NCBI GenBank assembly: GCA_015680685.1
Contig: MNCI01018013.1
Coordinates: 190,303-254,302 of the forward strand
DNA: 64,000 nucleotides
Reading direction: 5' to 3'
Source of the DNA: Gnetum montanum
Taxonomy: Eukaryota; Streptophyta; Gnetopsida; Gnetales; Gnetaceae
Below are positions 11,690-23,922 of the stretch, in pieces; position 1 is the stretch's first letter, and the number at the start of each line of letters is the position of its first letter. Position numbers and translations under genes: made by a program. The notes beneath the pieces are model-generated. The model was given only the letters and a program-made list of their open reading frames with translations. It was not told the origin of the DNA and searched no databases.

Positions 11690-11914
11690 TTTAATGCCAT
11701 ATAACATAGCAGCCTTGATTGAAATCTTGTAAAGTTTTTCATTTTATTTTTTTGAGATTATTCACATAGAACACCACTAACCTATCTTTATTTTAACCAT
11801 TTTGCCTCAATTCTATTTCATATATTTTTATTAGTTTCATCATCTACTTGAAGCATTTATCCTATGTAGTAGAATTGTTTATAGTGAGGGATTTTTTGAC
11901 CTTGAATTATCACT
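11690..11914 (-). pseudogene. L1-type LINE ORF2 fragment (post-RT piece)
   Basis: The minus strand reads, with stops, a series typical of plant LINE ORF2 after the RT: IP-x-YKQFYYIG, NRIEAKWLK, SGVLCE, and AMLYGIKYI (usual forms FRYLGSI, HRIQAGWxKW, SGVLCD, AMLYGTECW). It joins directly to 23923-24236 once element A and its TCACT duplication are removed. Confidence 0.72.
11910..11914. repeat. Target-site duplication of element A (left)
   Basis: TCACT here matches TCACT at 23923-23927, directly outside the two LTRs of element A. A 5-bp duplication is standard for Ty3/gypsy integration. Confidence 0.85.
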
Positions 11915-12880
11915 TGATGGGTGGCGAGGTACCCCTACACTCAACCATACGAATACGAGTGTTTCACGCATGATCCGGTCAAACTCTGTAGACAGGCTAG
12001 TTATGGTATCTAGATAGTTACTCGTTGATCATAGTTTGCTATCTTCTCACCTGGACTAGTATTTGCTTTGTCACATATGGTTTAGTCCAGAGTAAGGTGT
12101 ATGATGTGTTCCTAAACTAATGCTACTCCTGAAGGCGATGGAAAATAATCTTAGCTAAGCTAGGAGGACAAGGGAGAGAGAGTTATGTTAATAGGAGATA
12201 GGAAGAGAGAATCTAAGCTAGCCTAAGTGTGATGAGCATCCATTCCTTAATCATTCGTACACATCTTGGACCTTGTGCATGACTACCACTGGGATTACCA
12301 AGTGCATGGCCTAGGTACGCTACTGGGATACCAAGTAGTCACACTTAAATGCTTGTGATTAAGTCATACTCATTCTGCGTTTAATAGGAGTTTAGGGTGA
12401 AGAGGTATTAACTACGAAAGAAATAAATAACAGTAACAATTAAATAATTAAACTAAGTGAATGCTGCAATGATGAAGTAATCTTGATCTTTATTTCCAGT
12501 CATGTGCATGTCCAAGTACACCACACTTGAATAAAGGATGTTGTAAAATTACAATCATCACACTGCAAGCATGCACTGAGAAATAATTCTAACTCTAAGA
12601 AGGAAAAAACTACAACATTTTGGGTAAGGAACTAAGAACTAATGCTAAAACCAAGTGTGTCGCCTCTTATTTATAGGCAATGAGATAGGACCCGATATCA
12701 GATGTTTGATATCACTTGGCAGGCCGCAATATCGTGTACCTGATATTACATGTGTCGCGATATCGCGTACTCGATAACGAGGGTTCGATATCAGGACCCA
12801 TCAGATAACATGGGTCCGATAATAGGGGTTCGATAATAGGACCTAACAGAACATGACACCTGACAAACCATGACTCATCA
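11915..12880 (-). repeat. 3' LTR of element A
   Basis: In plus-strand reading it runs TGATGGGTGG...TGACTCATCA. TATAAATA lies on the minus strand at 12669-12676. Decayed GATATC and CGATATCGCG palindromes lie at about 12693-12830. The PPT (TATCCCCACA inverted) abuts it at 12881. Confidence 0.88.
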
Positions 12881-13181
12881 TATCCCCACAATTGAATAAC
12901 AACTTGTCCTTGAGTCAAAGAAAGTGAGGAACAAGTTCAATTGATTACATAGTGGATAGGTATGGGATTATTGACTGACTAGGAATTTTTTCATGTTGCA
13001 GTGGAGAATTAAACAAAATTTGGACACATACACAAAAGAAAAAACTTGTGGAACTCATGGGATTCCTGGTAGTGGTGGCTCCTCCATGGTGCTTTGTCTT
13101 TGTCCTACGTGCCAGGCTTCTAAGATTGATACCATTGAAGAAGCACCTAACGTTTCTCCTCCTCTATCCAAGGATTATGAG

Positions 13182-13451
13182 CTATCCATGTTGATGTTCC
13201 AATGTTTGATGGAGTCGACATATTCCATAGACATGGCAACTGTAGGAGCACTTGATTGGTCTTGACATGCCATGTCGCAAATAGCCATCGTTCCTCTTCA
13301 TAGGCTCAGGCCCTGACCTATCCACCTTTTTCTTGAATAGATTATGTAGTAATAGGAGTTCCACGATGGATGCTAAATCATTATGCCTTCTGCTTTGCAT
13401 GTTTTGCATGAGGTCCTTCGCCTCTGCCTCCCCCTGGTCATTCGGTTGCAC
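13182..13451 (-). pseudogene. Unknown ORF in 3' part of element A
   Basis: An open frame of about 89 codons on the coding strand of A contains charged and leucine-rich stretches (DLMQNMQSRRHNDL, VELLLLHNLFKKK). It sits where element D carries its coiled-coil accessory ORF, so it may be a remnant of such an ORF. No domain is recognised, and upstream sequence is lost in the gap. Confidence 0.3.
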
Positions 13452-13826
13452 CTTGAGAAGGTCCTCCTTGTTGTCTTCTTTTAAGGGCCATCTATAATCA
13501 CATAAAGATCAATTTTTAGTAAGGTTATTGAAAAAAAGTTCAATGATTTCATACCTTACTCATTACCTTTAATAAATGTTAAATTCTTCGCTTAGTGTGA
13601 TTTTAGAGTTAGAAATTTTTTTCAAAGAAGTTGCCCTAAAAGTTTAATGTCAGACCTAGTTTGTTTAAGTGACACATAAAAGGACCTAGTTTTGAGGAAC
13701 GTTTGATAAAATGATGAAAAAGGAAAGAATATATTTTACAATGAAGTACTCAAAGGGTATAAGATGATGTGGTGGTGTGCAAAAAGTACAAATTACAAAA
13801 GTCATGCAAGTGGGTCCTCCCCAAAG

Positions 13827-14281
13827 NNNNNNNNNNNNNNNNNNNNNNNNNNNNNNNNNNNNNNNNNNNNNNNNNNNNNNNNNNNNNNNNNNNNNNNNNN
13901 NNNNNNNNNNNNNNNNNNNNNNNNNNNNNNNNNNNNNNNNNNNNNNNNNNNNNNNNNNNNNNNNNNNNNNNNNNNNNNNNNNNNNNNNNNNNNNNNNNNN
14001 NNNNNNNNNNNNNNNNNNNNNNNNNNNNNNNNNNNNNNNNNNNNNNNNNNNNNNNNNNNNNNNNNNNNNNNNNNNNNNNNNNNNNNNNNNNNNNNNNNNN
14101 NNNNNNNNNNNNNNNNNNNNNNNNNNNNNNNNNNNNNNNNNNNNNNNNNNNNNNNNNNNNNNNNNNNNNNNNNNNNNNNNNNNNNNNNNNNNNNNNNNNN
14201 NNNNNNNNNNNNNNNNNNNNNNNNNNNNNNNNNNNNNNNNNNNNNNNNNNNNNNNNNNNNNNNNNNNNNNNNNNNNNNNNN
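13827..14281. other. Assembly gap (455 N)
   Basis: A run of N within the 3' region of element A. Frames crossing it are artefacts. The sequence just left of it (GTGGGTCCTCCCCAAAG) is the inverted form of the motif conserved in the 3' UTRs of B, C and D. Confidence 1.
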
Positions 14282-14742
14282 TTTCATTAGATCTACAAGG
14301 ATCTTAGTACAACCAAGCTGCATGGTAACTCCCACAGACATCACCAAAGAGAATCCACAAGTCCCCTTGATGTTACACCATGGCCATTCCCACTTAGTCC
14401 ATCCTTCTTCACTCCGGGTATGATAACATAAGGTTACTTTGAGTTTTAATGATTAAGAATATCATTGTACCTAGGGTAAAACCCCTTATTAATAGAATGG
14501 GTGGATGGATGTTGTGGGCTTGCTGTTCAAATAATTAGTCACCTGAGACTTGATAGCATAAAACAACACCTCAACCAATGGTTCACATGAGTGTTTTATT
14601 CCTAGATGAGATTACTCATAAAAAGGTAAAAAGACAAAAGGAAAAAAGATTAAACAATAAGTTGAAAAGTGAAAAATTGAAATTTTTTTTTCAAAATTAA
14701 AGAAAATAAAAAATATTTATTAATCCTACTTATTATTAGAAT

Positions 14743-14774
14743 GGGGGAGGGGGGGGGGGGGGGGGGGGTGGGGT
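14743..14774 (+). repeat. Poly-G tract
   Basis: GGGGGA, a run of about 20 G, then TGGGG, inside element A. Its length is likely unreliable in the assembly. Confidence 0.9.
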
Positions 14775-15262
14775 TATCCCCCATAACTAAATGGTTGAGT
14801 ATGGCAAGGATTAATAAATGAAAAGTTGGAATCCTTGCATGTTGGACGTATTGGGATCTGGTCATATTCGAACCACTGGTGTCTTTTGATGTGGTGGTTG
14901 GAATGTACCCCGAGTGGGGTTCACACACTTGATTATAGTAAACAATTGGTTGAAATTTATAAGATGTAGTCAATTTATGAGTGTTTGACCCACTATGGAA
15001 CCCATGACCATAAGATGGTATCCAAGGATCGATCTATCTTCCTTGATGGCTATATTCATTGGTCTGTATGGTTGTTGGAGTATTGGTTGGTGGCCTAGAG
15101 AAAGTAACATGAGGCGTTGGATTCAAGGAGGGAGCTGCACTACAGTATTGGACTTGTGTTGGGTTGGAAGGTATAGTGGGCTCAGAATTGTGTAGTCCCC
15201 TCTTGCGGTCATGTTGAAAGAAGGGACGTCTTCAATGTTGAGGAGATTCCCCATTGCTATTG

Positions 15263-15925
15263 TTAATAGAAGCACAAGTAATGTTCATGGATTGCTGCTG
15301 TGGTGCAAACCCTTCTGGAACACTTGGTGGCAATGCAGTAGGAGGTGAAGGATGAGAATTTTGAAATTGAGGTGAAGTGTAATGTATTCAAGGTGGTGGT
15401 TGTGTTGGAGAGGATACAAGTTGATAGTATTGAGGAGAATAATAATAATGTGATGAGATAGAGGATGTTGACCCGGTTGGGGAAACAGGATGTTGGACTT
15501 GATAAGCACTTAGATTCGAATGGTATGAAGGGTGTAACCAGTTTGAGGGTGGCCTTCCCCATGACTGGGATTGTTTCCACTGTGATCGAACACAGTATCT
15601 CTGTACAAACTTTGGATGTAATACTCTTTCCCAATGCTCCTGTAAATGTGACAAGATTTGACATTGGCCCTTGGGGTGATTGTATGGGAAAATGTTGCAT
15701 TGATACGTATGATTGGTAGTTAATTTCTTATTCTCTTCTACCCTTCTTTTTGATTGTCTAAAGGTGTTTCTTCCTGCTTCTTGGTTCATCATGACTCTAT
15801 CTCCAATAATGTTGGCATATTCTCCACATTTTTTATGCATCCATTCCATCATCTCATTGATCTTTGCCTTAATTTCATCCAATGATTATAGTGTTGGCAA
15901 AGATCGTTCCACCACCTTGAGATGA
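15263..15925 (-). pseudogene. Gag C-terminal part, element A
   Basis: On the minus strand this continues the gag cut at 22615 by element B. It has a charged helix (EIKAKINEMMEWMHKKC), then CNIFPYNHPKGQCQILSHLQEHW, the counterpart of CEICQYDHPKGCCTVMSHLQE in element B, then a proline/glutamine/tyrosine-rich tail. Stops and at least one frameshift are present, since two overlapping frames carry the similarity. The Cys/His pattern may be a nucleic-acid-binding knuckle, but the spacing is not the classical CCHC form. Confidence 0.72.
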
Positions 15926-15930
15926 GTTGA
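15926..15930. repeat. Target-site duplication of element B (left)
   Basis: GTTGA here and GTTTA at 22613-22617 flank element B. They differ at one base. Gag of A reads on from one side to the other. Confidence 0.75.
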
Positions 15931-16386
15931 TGATGAGTGGTGAGGTACCCCTACACTCAACCATACGAATACGAGTGTTTCACGTGCAATCTAGTTGAAC
16001 TCCAAGGACTAAGTGCTTACACACCTTAATGAAACACTTAAGGTTAATCAATCACTGTCTTCCCAAACTTACTTGTATTGTCACAGTTGTATGGTTAAGT
16101 AAGCTTGAGGTATGTGACTTTTATAGCTTTTATCTTTTTAATGTCTTTATGCTAATAGGGAAAGGTGAAGAGAACTAAGTGACTAACTTATATTAACTAT
16201 TCACTAACTAAGTTCTAATTGTTCCTATCACCAGTATCCGTTCCCACTTACCGCATACATCTTGAACTAGTGCAATGCTGCTGGGATTACCAAATGCTAA
16301 TCGTTACTAGGTTACCAAGCACTACACACATGCTCGAAGCGGTCATACTAAGTGCACTTAAGCGGATGCAATATTGCGGCTCATCA
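15931..16386 (-). repeat. 3' LTR of element B (internally deleted)
   Basis: It matches 21834-22612 but lacks about 325 bp between the AGTGCACTTA block and the terminal CAATATTGCGGCTCATCA. The missing part contains the TATA box and most of R. Confidence 0.85.
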
Positions 16387-18330
16387 TACCCCCATGACTG
16401 AATGAAAACTCGTCCTCAAGTTCCTTACAAAATATTGGGAAGGTATGGGATTATTGACTTGAATGACACTAATGGTGAATGGGATGACACGTAAATAGAT
16501 CATCATTACAATACATGGCAATATTAGTGTTCATGGCCATAAGAGTGAACACTATACACATTTGACATCCAGCCTTATTTGGCCACTAAGAGAGGAGAGA
16601 GAGGAGAGAAGAAGATGTGTTGCTACCGATGACAAAATTGCACCTTCCATTGTCTATCCATAACCGCGCCATCAATCTTGTTCCTTGCATGAATGTTCCA
16701 ACACTAGTCCATGCTAAGTGTTTCCTCCAACTCCAGTCCATTGTTGTATGATTGTCATATGCACACACAACACAGTCTCATATTAGCAAGGATAAATAAA
16801 TCACAATGCAATCGATACCTTATGGTCTATTGGCTGAGTTGTGATATGGCTAATACGGATTCTAGAGATATGACATGGGTGACTACCGAAGGTGTAAGGT
16901 GTATGGGTTAGGAGAAAATTGAAAAAATTAGACTAGGATCCCCATGACTAAGAGCAATCCTTTGGTAGCAATGGAATGGAAAAATATAAGGAATAAGAAA
17001 GATGGAGAAAAAGAAACAATGATAATTTTGATAAAATGGATGTGAGAGGAGGAAATGAACAAAATAAATGTTTATTGTGGAAAATTTTAAGGGAAAGAAG
17101 TTAATTGATGCACCAAGTAGGAATGCCAGTGGGTCCTCCCCAATGCAGGCTCATGCCCCTTAATGCCCTAACACTCTCACATTCAAAGAGTCTGTAGGCT
17201 TTGGAATGTCATGTGGAAGCAAGAGTTAAAGTATTAACCCTAAGAATTTACCAAAAAGAAAATAATGCATCAACCAAAATATAGATTATTGATACAATTA
17301 GTAATGAGGTGGAAAATGGAGAAAGAATGATGAGGAGAAGAGAATGGAATGGAGTCCCAAGAACAAGGTGGTGTACAGCCCCTTGTGTAGTTATGGTTAA
17401 TGTGACTTAGTAGATCTCATTCCAAATATAGCCTTAAAAAATCCACATCCAGTGACTTCACATTAATACACTTGGCTAATCCATCCACTTGAAGTAGCAA
17501 GAATGCTTACGCCAAAGAGTCACCACCATTCCGAGGAAACGAGAAAGGAAAAAGTAGGAAGCGAGAGAGGGCCTTAGTTAGAGGGAACACATTTTTTTAG
17601 TTCCATAACCAGTGCTTGTAGCCCAGATGATTATTTTTTCTAAGTGGTGTGCTTTGAATCATCACTATTTTTTTTTTGCGTGAGAACCACACCATGCAAA
17701 GACTTATTATTTTTATTAGCTTAGCTTCCCGATAATGGAGCAACGTTGGAATGGTAAAGAAAAATCAAGAAGAAAACATCCAAGCACCCAAGAAAATGGC
17801 CAAAACAAATGCAACAAATCCCCTTGAAGTCACACCCTTTTCAATCCTTGAGTCCTTCCTCAATTTGAGAAATGCCTAGTCATCGATTCGCTGATAGTTC
17901 TATTATTAAGAAGGGGACTGTATAGTTCCAAGCCAAGAGAGACCATAGAAATTTATGGATGCATGGATGACGTGGACTCATTGCCTGTTATATGAAAAGA
18001 ACCATACCTTAGTATCAGCATTATAACTCAAAGGTAAAAACCAAACATTAGGAATCAATAGAATACAGTTCATACTACCATCAGGAGCACTTATTAGGTG
18101 ATGAACCTAACAAAATAAACAACCACACAAAGAAAGGAAAGAGTATAAACGATGTTGCAAAACAAAAACAAGAAAAGTTAAAGAAATTTGTAAAACAAAA
18201 ATGTGTAAAACAAAAACTTAAAAAGGAACTGAGGGCTCAAATGACCAGTAGAAGTGGCCATATCCCCTATGATTGAGTTGGAAGGAGGAGATCTGAAATA
18301 ATGAGCGAGGTCATCCCTTCTTTGAGGTAT
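16387..18330 (-). other. 3' UTR of element B
   Basis: The inverted counterpart of about 960-2945 of element C: the CTT-rich tract (16585-16610 inverted), the GGGTCCTCCCCAA motif near 17130, the A-rich block near 17640-17700 and the TTGTAAAACAAAAA block near 18190. No convincing ORF. Confidence 0.75.
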
Positions 18331-18764
18331 TATGTGCATTGACTATTCTAGATTCATGGTAAGGTTTGGTTTGTTACACATTGACTAGTAATCTATTATT
18401 AGAGCACTTGTTTGAATTTTTTAGGAGTTCCAACTTCTCCCAATTGATTTTTTTAGGTTAAGGTTTGAAAGTTGGCAATGCTCTTGCTCTAGTGTATCTA
18501 TGCTTTCGACGTGAACGCAAGTTATTCCCTTAGTTAGTTCCATGCATGTTGGTGAGTTGCTCTCTTGATTAGCTATCAACCACTGGGTGTCTTCTTGTTG
18601 TGTGGTTGCTACATATAGGCACTTTTGTATGTTAATTTCTTGTGCACACCAGTTGCATGCAAGCAATGCTGAACATTCCTATACACAATCACACCCTATA
18701 TCACTGTATGTGATGCATGGAACTTTCTTCTTCTCGATCTTCCCAAAAGTGTTTTTTTAGATAT

Positions 18765-19095
18765 TTACAGGGAAAGATCATGGATTCCTAGGTGCACATT
18801 TATGGTACTTAGCCATGCCCTTCCCATGATTATAGGGAAGTCCCCTTTATCATTGTTCACTTGTATCACTAGGAAATTAGTTGGGTACGACGATCCACAC
18901 ATAGTAGTAACGATGTCCTCCACTAGTCCCAAGGGGATAGTGATGGATTGGTCAGCCAACTCTAGGAAAATATTTCTCTTATTTAATGGAGGTAGGTTCC
19001 AAGCTTTATACATCTCTTGCGATATTAAGTTGACTTCGGAATCTAAGTCCAGAAGAGCTTTACATGGTTCATTTCCAACAGCTTGGAGATAAATT
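18765..19095 (-). pseudogene. Retropepsin-like protease remains, element B
   Basis: The minus strand reads ALLDLDSEVNLIS, the place of the retropepsin active site (usual family form LLDLGASVNLMP). The D-x-G core is altered to D-L-D. Further on, LADQSITIPLGLVEDI and FPIIMGRAWLSTI match the flap and the ILGRPFL region of Athila/Tat-type proteases. The protein would cut Gag-Pol, but the changed core predicts no activity. A linker of about 80 codons (18421-18666) follows with no recognised domain. Confidence 0.75.
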
Positions 19096-19139
19096 AGAGG
19101 GCTTTTGGGATTAGAGAATTTATTGGGAAGGTGGCCCTC

Positions 19140-21688
19140 CTTAATCTAGTCAGTAATGACATGTGTTAACATAACCATGTGCGTTGAGCTTGGTGTTTGG
19201 TTTGAAGGGAGCTTTGAAGCCTTATTTGATGGAGGGGCATTTAGAGGTTCAACCGCTTGTGGTTGTGAGGGCTTGGTTGGGTTGTTGGTTCTGAAGAAAG
19301 GTCTTCTCTTCATACAATTGTTAGAACTAGTAGTAGGTTGAAGATTTATAGCCTTCATGGCATTGCATTGCTGTGGTTGAGTGGGGAGTTCCCCTTGCAT
19401 TGCTGGAGCAGGTGGTAATGGAGCTATCAGTGTGAGAGTAGGGGATGGATTTGGAGGATGGTATGTCTATGGGTTTTCTCCCCTAGGAGAAGGAGTCCTA
19501 TAATACTCCTAAGCTTGGTAGTGATGTTGTGGTGTCACGTGACCAACAGAGTCACGTGGAGAGATTGGCTGCTGCATGTAGTAGCTATATGGATCTGGTT
19601 ACCAGTAGGGATATTGTAACCTTGGTGGTGGCAACCCCCATGACTATGGGTATTGCCATTGTTGGTGTTGCTCAACAAGTTGTGGTGGAGTTCCACTTGG
19701 ATAATACATTAAAGGTTGGTGAAACTACCTTGGGTTACCTTGGGGATAAGGTAATCGTCGGGGTGCTTGCCGTTTGTTAAGTTGTGGGTTGAGTGCATAC
19801 CCCCCAAACTCTTGTAGATGTGACATTACTGTGCAACATCCCTTAGGATGGTCGTATTGGCATATCTCACATTCCTCGTCATTTTTCATATCAAAATCCA
19901 TAACCTCTTTGGTGATGGCCATTTTACCCTTACCTTTTTTACATGCATTGTCAACTTCTCTCTTTTTCTTTTTGTCATAGTCAATACCTTGCTCCCTAGA
20001 CTCCTCTACGATTGTAAGAAAAATTTCAAACCTGCTATCCAAGGAGTCCCACATTTATTTTACCTTTGTCGATACCTTTGTTAATTTTTGGAGCAGAAAG
20101 GTTTTCCTATTCACCATCTCTTCGAGTGGTGACTCTTCCTCCTCATCACAAGATCTCACTCCCCTTTTGCGGAGGGAAGGATCTCGATTGTACTCTTCCG
20201 CACCTTCTCTCTTCTGGAGCTCACCTTCTTCTTTGGCTACTTACTCTAGCAATCTATGGATTTGATGAGACCTAAGCTCTGATAATCTCCCTTGGGCATA
20301 CATTCCAAGTGTTCTCCTTGTTTCATGCCTAAGTCCATCTACGAGATGGAGTAGTTGATCCCGTTGCGAATAACCATGGCTCAGGAAACGATGTAATAGT
20401 GCATAATAATGGCCCATGGTAGCATCCAAGGGTTCGTGATTTCCCTACTTCCATCCTTGGATTTGCTTTCACAGGTTAGACACTCGGGAGTACATTTGGT
20501 ACTTATCATTAAACAGTTCTAGCATTGTACTCCACCTCTGAATGGATTCCAGTTCTAAGGACTGGTACCAGCTTTCCGCTTCTTTCACTAATGTCCTTAG
20601 GAACAACTTTAGTTTTTGCCATTCATTTTCTATGTTCTGCAAGGCACATGCATCTTCGAATGCTTGTAGATGATTTTGAGGATCAGCATTGTATCCCCTC
20701 TCAAACTGTGGGATGTTATTCATGTCTAACCTCTTAATCCTACTATCTTTTTGGTGCCTTGTGGGAACTCTTATGGCCTCTGTTATGTCTAACATTCTTC
20801 TAGTTGTGAGTAGGGGTTATTTGTGGTCATCTTGTTCATAGCGTTTGTGATGTCTACACAGTTCCCTACTCTCCCTTCTTCCATGCCTTGATTCCTTAGA
20901 GTGCCCTCGTCCATGCTCTCGACTGTCTTGTCAATGTTTTCACTCTGTTTACCTTTATCCTCACGGTTGGGTTCCTTATGACTACGGCTAGATACTAAAG
21001 GAGAGGGTGAATGTGATGATGAAGGGGAATAAGAAGGAGAACCATCGCCATGATGGTGTTTTCTACCTTCTCTTTTGTGGTCCTAGCCATGATCGTGATC
21101 ACGATCATGTGTTTATGTTCCCTCATTGAACACTTCATGTTCGTGGGGATTAGAACCAGGGTTGTGAACTATGGAGTGGAGGTTCTGATACACCACCTCA
21201 TAACCATCGTTAGGAGGGGGAACATCATTTGGTGGGGGTTTTGCTGAAGCAGGTTCACCACCCTCAATTTCGCTCAAGACATGCAAAACGTTATGGGGCC
21301 ATTTACCCTTCGAGGATGTATGATATCTCTCCTATTGCAAGTCCCTTTGACGTTGCGCTTCTATGGGATGGTAGTCCCTTGTGTCATGATCACATGCAAC
21401 ATATTTGGTGTATAAAAATGACATGGCTATTCATGAGAGAGCATGAAGGAGCATGTTGGGGATTGATCTGTCTAGAGGCAACACTATGTTACCTTCCAAG
21501 TCTCTCCAACACAGTTGTTCATCTTGATAGAGAATAAAGGTAAATTCAAGTACATACTCATCATGATGAGTATATACCACCTGAAATTTTTGAGGAACTG
21601 GTGAATCTTGGTTACATGTGTTCTGCCGCCGACTATCTCTTGTGTTGGTCCTAGGTGGTGAAGTACTCTTATGTGAAGAAGAAGACAT
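19140..21688 (-). pseudogene. Gag remains, element B
   Basis: This would be the structural capsid protein of the element. It starts at an ATG at 21688 (MSSSSHK), about 145 nt after the LTR. A capsid-type domain (Retrotrans_gag-like) lies at 20795-20241: FERGYNADPQNHLQAFEDAC, FLRTLVKEAESWY, HYYALLHRF, LLHLVDGLRHETRRTLG. A basic coiled segment and the Cys/His stretch CEICQYDHPKGCC lie at 20054-19725. A proline- and glutamine-rich tail runs to about 19140. Several stops and frameshifts split it. Protease follows in order. Confidence 0.82.
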
Positions 21689-21814
21689 CTTTGTTTTGTT
21701 CGGTGTGCAATTTACCGTTATCTTATCTTTTCTTGATTAACCCTAAGGGTTTGTTCTAGCATCCCAACGATATGAATGATTTCCTATGTTCTATGTAGTG
21801 CACAAACAACTAAG

Positions 21815-21832
21815 TCCCCAGCAACAGTGCTA
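21815..21832 (-). other. Primer-binding site, tRNA-Asp type (element B)
   Basis: On the minus strand the LTR end is followed after one base by TAGCACTGTTGCTGGGGA. This fits the complement of the tRNA-Asp 3' end (TGGCGCCGTTGCCGGGGA) with four differences, all transitions. Confidence 0.75.
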
Positions 21833-21833
21833 A

Positions 21834-22612
21834 TGATGAATGGCGAGGTACCCCTACACTCAACCACACGAATATGAGAATTTCACACGTGATCCAGTCG
21901 AACTCCAAGGACTAAGTGCTTACGCACCTTAATGGAACACTTAAGGTTAATCAATTGCTATCTTCCCAAACCTACTTGTATTGTCACGGTTGTATGGTTA
22001 AGTAAGCTTGAGGTATGTGATTTTTAAAGCTTTTATCTTTTTAATGTCTTTACGCTAATAGGGAAAGGTGAAGAGAACTAAGTGACTAACTTATATTAAC
22101 TATTCACTAACTAAGTTATAATTTTTCCTAACACTAGTATCCGTTCCCACTTGCTATACACATCCTAAACCAGTGCAATGCTACTAGGATTACCAAATGC
22201 TAATCGTTACTGGGCTACCAAGCACTACACACATGCTCAAAGCGGTCATACTAAGTGCACTTAACTAGGAGAGTCAAAGGTTGAGAGAGATTAATTAACT
22301 AAGAAATTAATTAAACATTTAACAATAATTAATTACTATTTAGCTTAGTCCATATGCTACAAAGTTTATCATAAAGTTCATCTTTATTGCTGTACACAAA
22401 TGTGTGCTCAGGTAGAAATTGCTCAAATAAAGATCCGTTCACTTTAAGACTCCTACTGTGGGCACATGGAAATTATTCTAACTCTGGAATGGTAAAACTA
22501 CTATAGTTTGGCTAAGGGTCTAAGTCTAACTGCTTGAACAAGGGAAGTTGCCTCTTATTTATAGATAATGCGGCAGGACGCAATATCGCGTATGCGATAT
22601 TGTGGCTCATCA
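21834..22612 (-). repeat. 5' LTR of element B
   Basis: Plus-strand ends TGATGAATGG...GGCTCATCA. TATAAATA lies on the minus strand at 22556-22563, and a decayed CAATATCGCG/GCGATATTG palindrome pair at 22580-22602. Confidence 0.87.
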
Positions 22613-23007
22613 GTTTATTCCTCCTCTTTATTATTATGGGCCCTTGTTGATGTGAGATTTTGGTCCCATTGAGATTTTTTAGCATTCTCCCATCTAGCCA
22701 TTTCTCCTTCTTCTTTTGCTACCCATTTGATAAGCTCTTGGAATTGATGGGTTTGTAGCTCATATAGTTGACCTTGGGCATACATCCCTAGGGTCACCCT
22801 TGTTTCATTACAGAGCCCATCAATAATGTGGTACATTAGCCTCTCCTCGGAGAACTCATGGCTTGGGAAGTTGTTTAACAATGCATAATATCTTTCTAAG
22901 GCCATGTCCAAGGGTTCATGTTGCTCTTGTTTCCACTCTTGGATTTGTCTCCTCAAGGCTGACACTCTCACATAAGTTTGATATCTTTCGTTGAAGAGTT
23001 CTATCAT
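22613..23007 (-). pseudogene. Gag N-terminal/capsid part, element A
   Basis: An open stretch of 130 codons resembles the capsid domain of element B: ELFNERYQTYVRVSALRRQIQEW, LDMALERYYALLNNFPSHEF, DGLCNETRVTLGMYAQGQL. It stops at the insertion point of element B and resumes at 15925. The part upstream to the LTR is short and decayed. Confidence 0.83.
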
Positions 23008-23194
23008 TGTTAGCCAATGTTGGATTGATTTTGGTTTTAACGACCTATACCATACTTTTTATTTGTCAACGAGTGTTAGAGAAAAGAGATTAAGTTTTTG
23101 CCATCCATTACCAATTTCTATTCTAAAAGATGTATCGTGAATACTTTGTTACAACGATCTTTTATGAGGTAACTAATCTAAATAACTAGCACCA

Positions 23195-23212
23195 TTCTTG
23201 GCAACAACGCCA
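23195..23212 (-). other. Primer-binding site, tRNA-Asp type (element A)
   Basis: The minus strand reads TGGCGTTGTTGCCAAGAA next to the LTR. Its differences from the tRNA-Asp complement are all transitions. Confidence 0.7.
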
Positions 23213-23213
23213 A

Positions 23214-23922
23214 TGATGAGTGGCGAGGTACCCCTACACTCAACCATACGAATACGAGCATTTCACACACGATCCGGTCAAACTCTGTAGACGGGCTAGT
23301 TGTGGTATCGAGATAGTTACTCATTGATTGCAATTTGCTATCTTCCCACCTAGACTAGTATTTGCTTTGTCACATATGGTTTAGTGCAGAGTGAGATGTA
23401 TGATGTGTTCCTANATGATTAAGTCGTAATCATTCCACATTTAATAGGAGTTTAGGATGAAGAGATATTAACTATGAAAGCAATAAATAATAATAACAAT
23501 TAAATAATTAAACTAAGTGAATGCTACAATGATGAAGTAATCTTGATCTTTATTTTTGGTCATGTGCATGTCCAAGTACATCACACTCGAATAAAGGATG
23601 CTATACAATTACAATCATCACACTGTGGGCATGCATTGAGAAATAATTCTAACACTAAGAAGGAAAAAACTACAAGAGTTTGGGTAAGGGACTAAGAACT
23701 AATGCTAAAACTAGTGCACCACCTCTTATTTATAGGCAATGAGACAGGACCCGATATTGGATGTTTGATATCGCTTGGCAGGCCATGATATCGTGTACCC
23801 AATATCGCTTGTGTCACGATATCATGTACTCGATAACGAGGGTCCGATATCGGGACCCATCAGACAACAAGGGTTTGATAATAGGGGTATGATAACAGGA
23901 CCTGAAAGACCATGACTCATCA
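23214..23922 (-). repeat. 5' LTR of element A (with an N join at 23414)
   Basis: It is nearly collinear with 11915-12880, but a stretch of roughly 260 bp is missing at the single N (23414), so the true length is likely close to that of the 3' LTR. Minus-strand TATAAATA lies at 23727-23734. TCACT follows at 23923. Confidence 0.86.

Larger units (their letters stand above)
15931..22612 (-). mobile_element. Ty3/gypsy element B, minus strand, lacks RT-RNase H-integrase
   Basis: Element B has LTRs at 15931-16386 (3', shortened) and 21834-22612 (5'), a tRNA-Asp-type primer site at 21815-21832, gag and protease remains from 21688 down to 18765, a short linker, and then a direct jump near 18330 to a 3' UTR homologous to 960-2945 of element C. 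The whole RT, RNase H and integrase portion is missing, so it is an internal-deletion derivative of the C type. It sits inside the gag of element A. Confidence 0.87.
11915..23922 (-). mobile_element. Ty3/gypsy element A, minus strand, non-autonomous, interrupted by element B
   Basis: Element A has LTRs at 11915-12880 (3') and 23214-23922 (5') and perfect TCACT duplications outside them. Its own internal DNA is 12881-15930 plus 22613-23213; the rest is element B. Only gag and a short unknown ORF are recognisable. No RT, RNase H or integrase is visible, though a gap (13827-14281) hides part of it. It would have depended on a related full element, such as the one at 1-4021, for movement. It landed inside the LINE. 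Confidence 0.87.

Noticed and set aside
13764-14423. Long open frames on both strands at 13.8-14.4 kb
   Set aside because: They run through 455 N; almost all residues are unknown.
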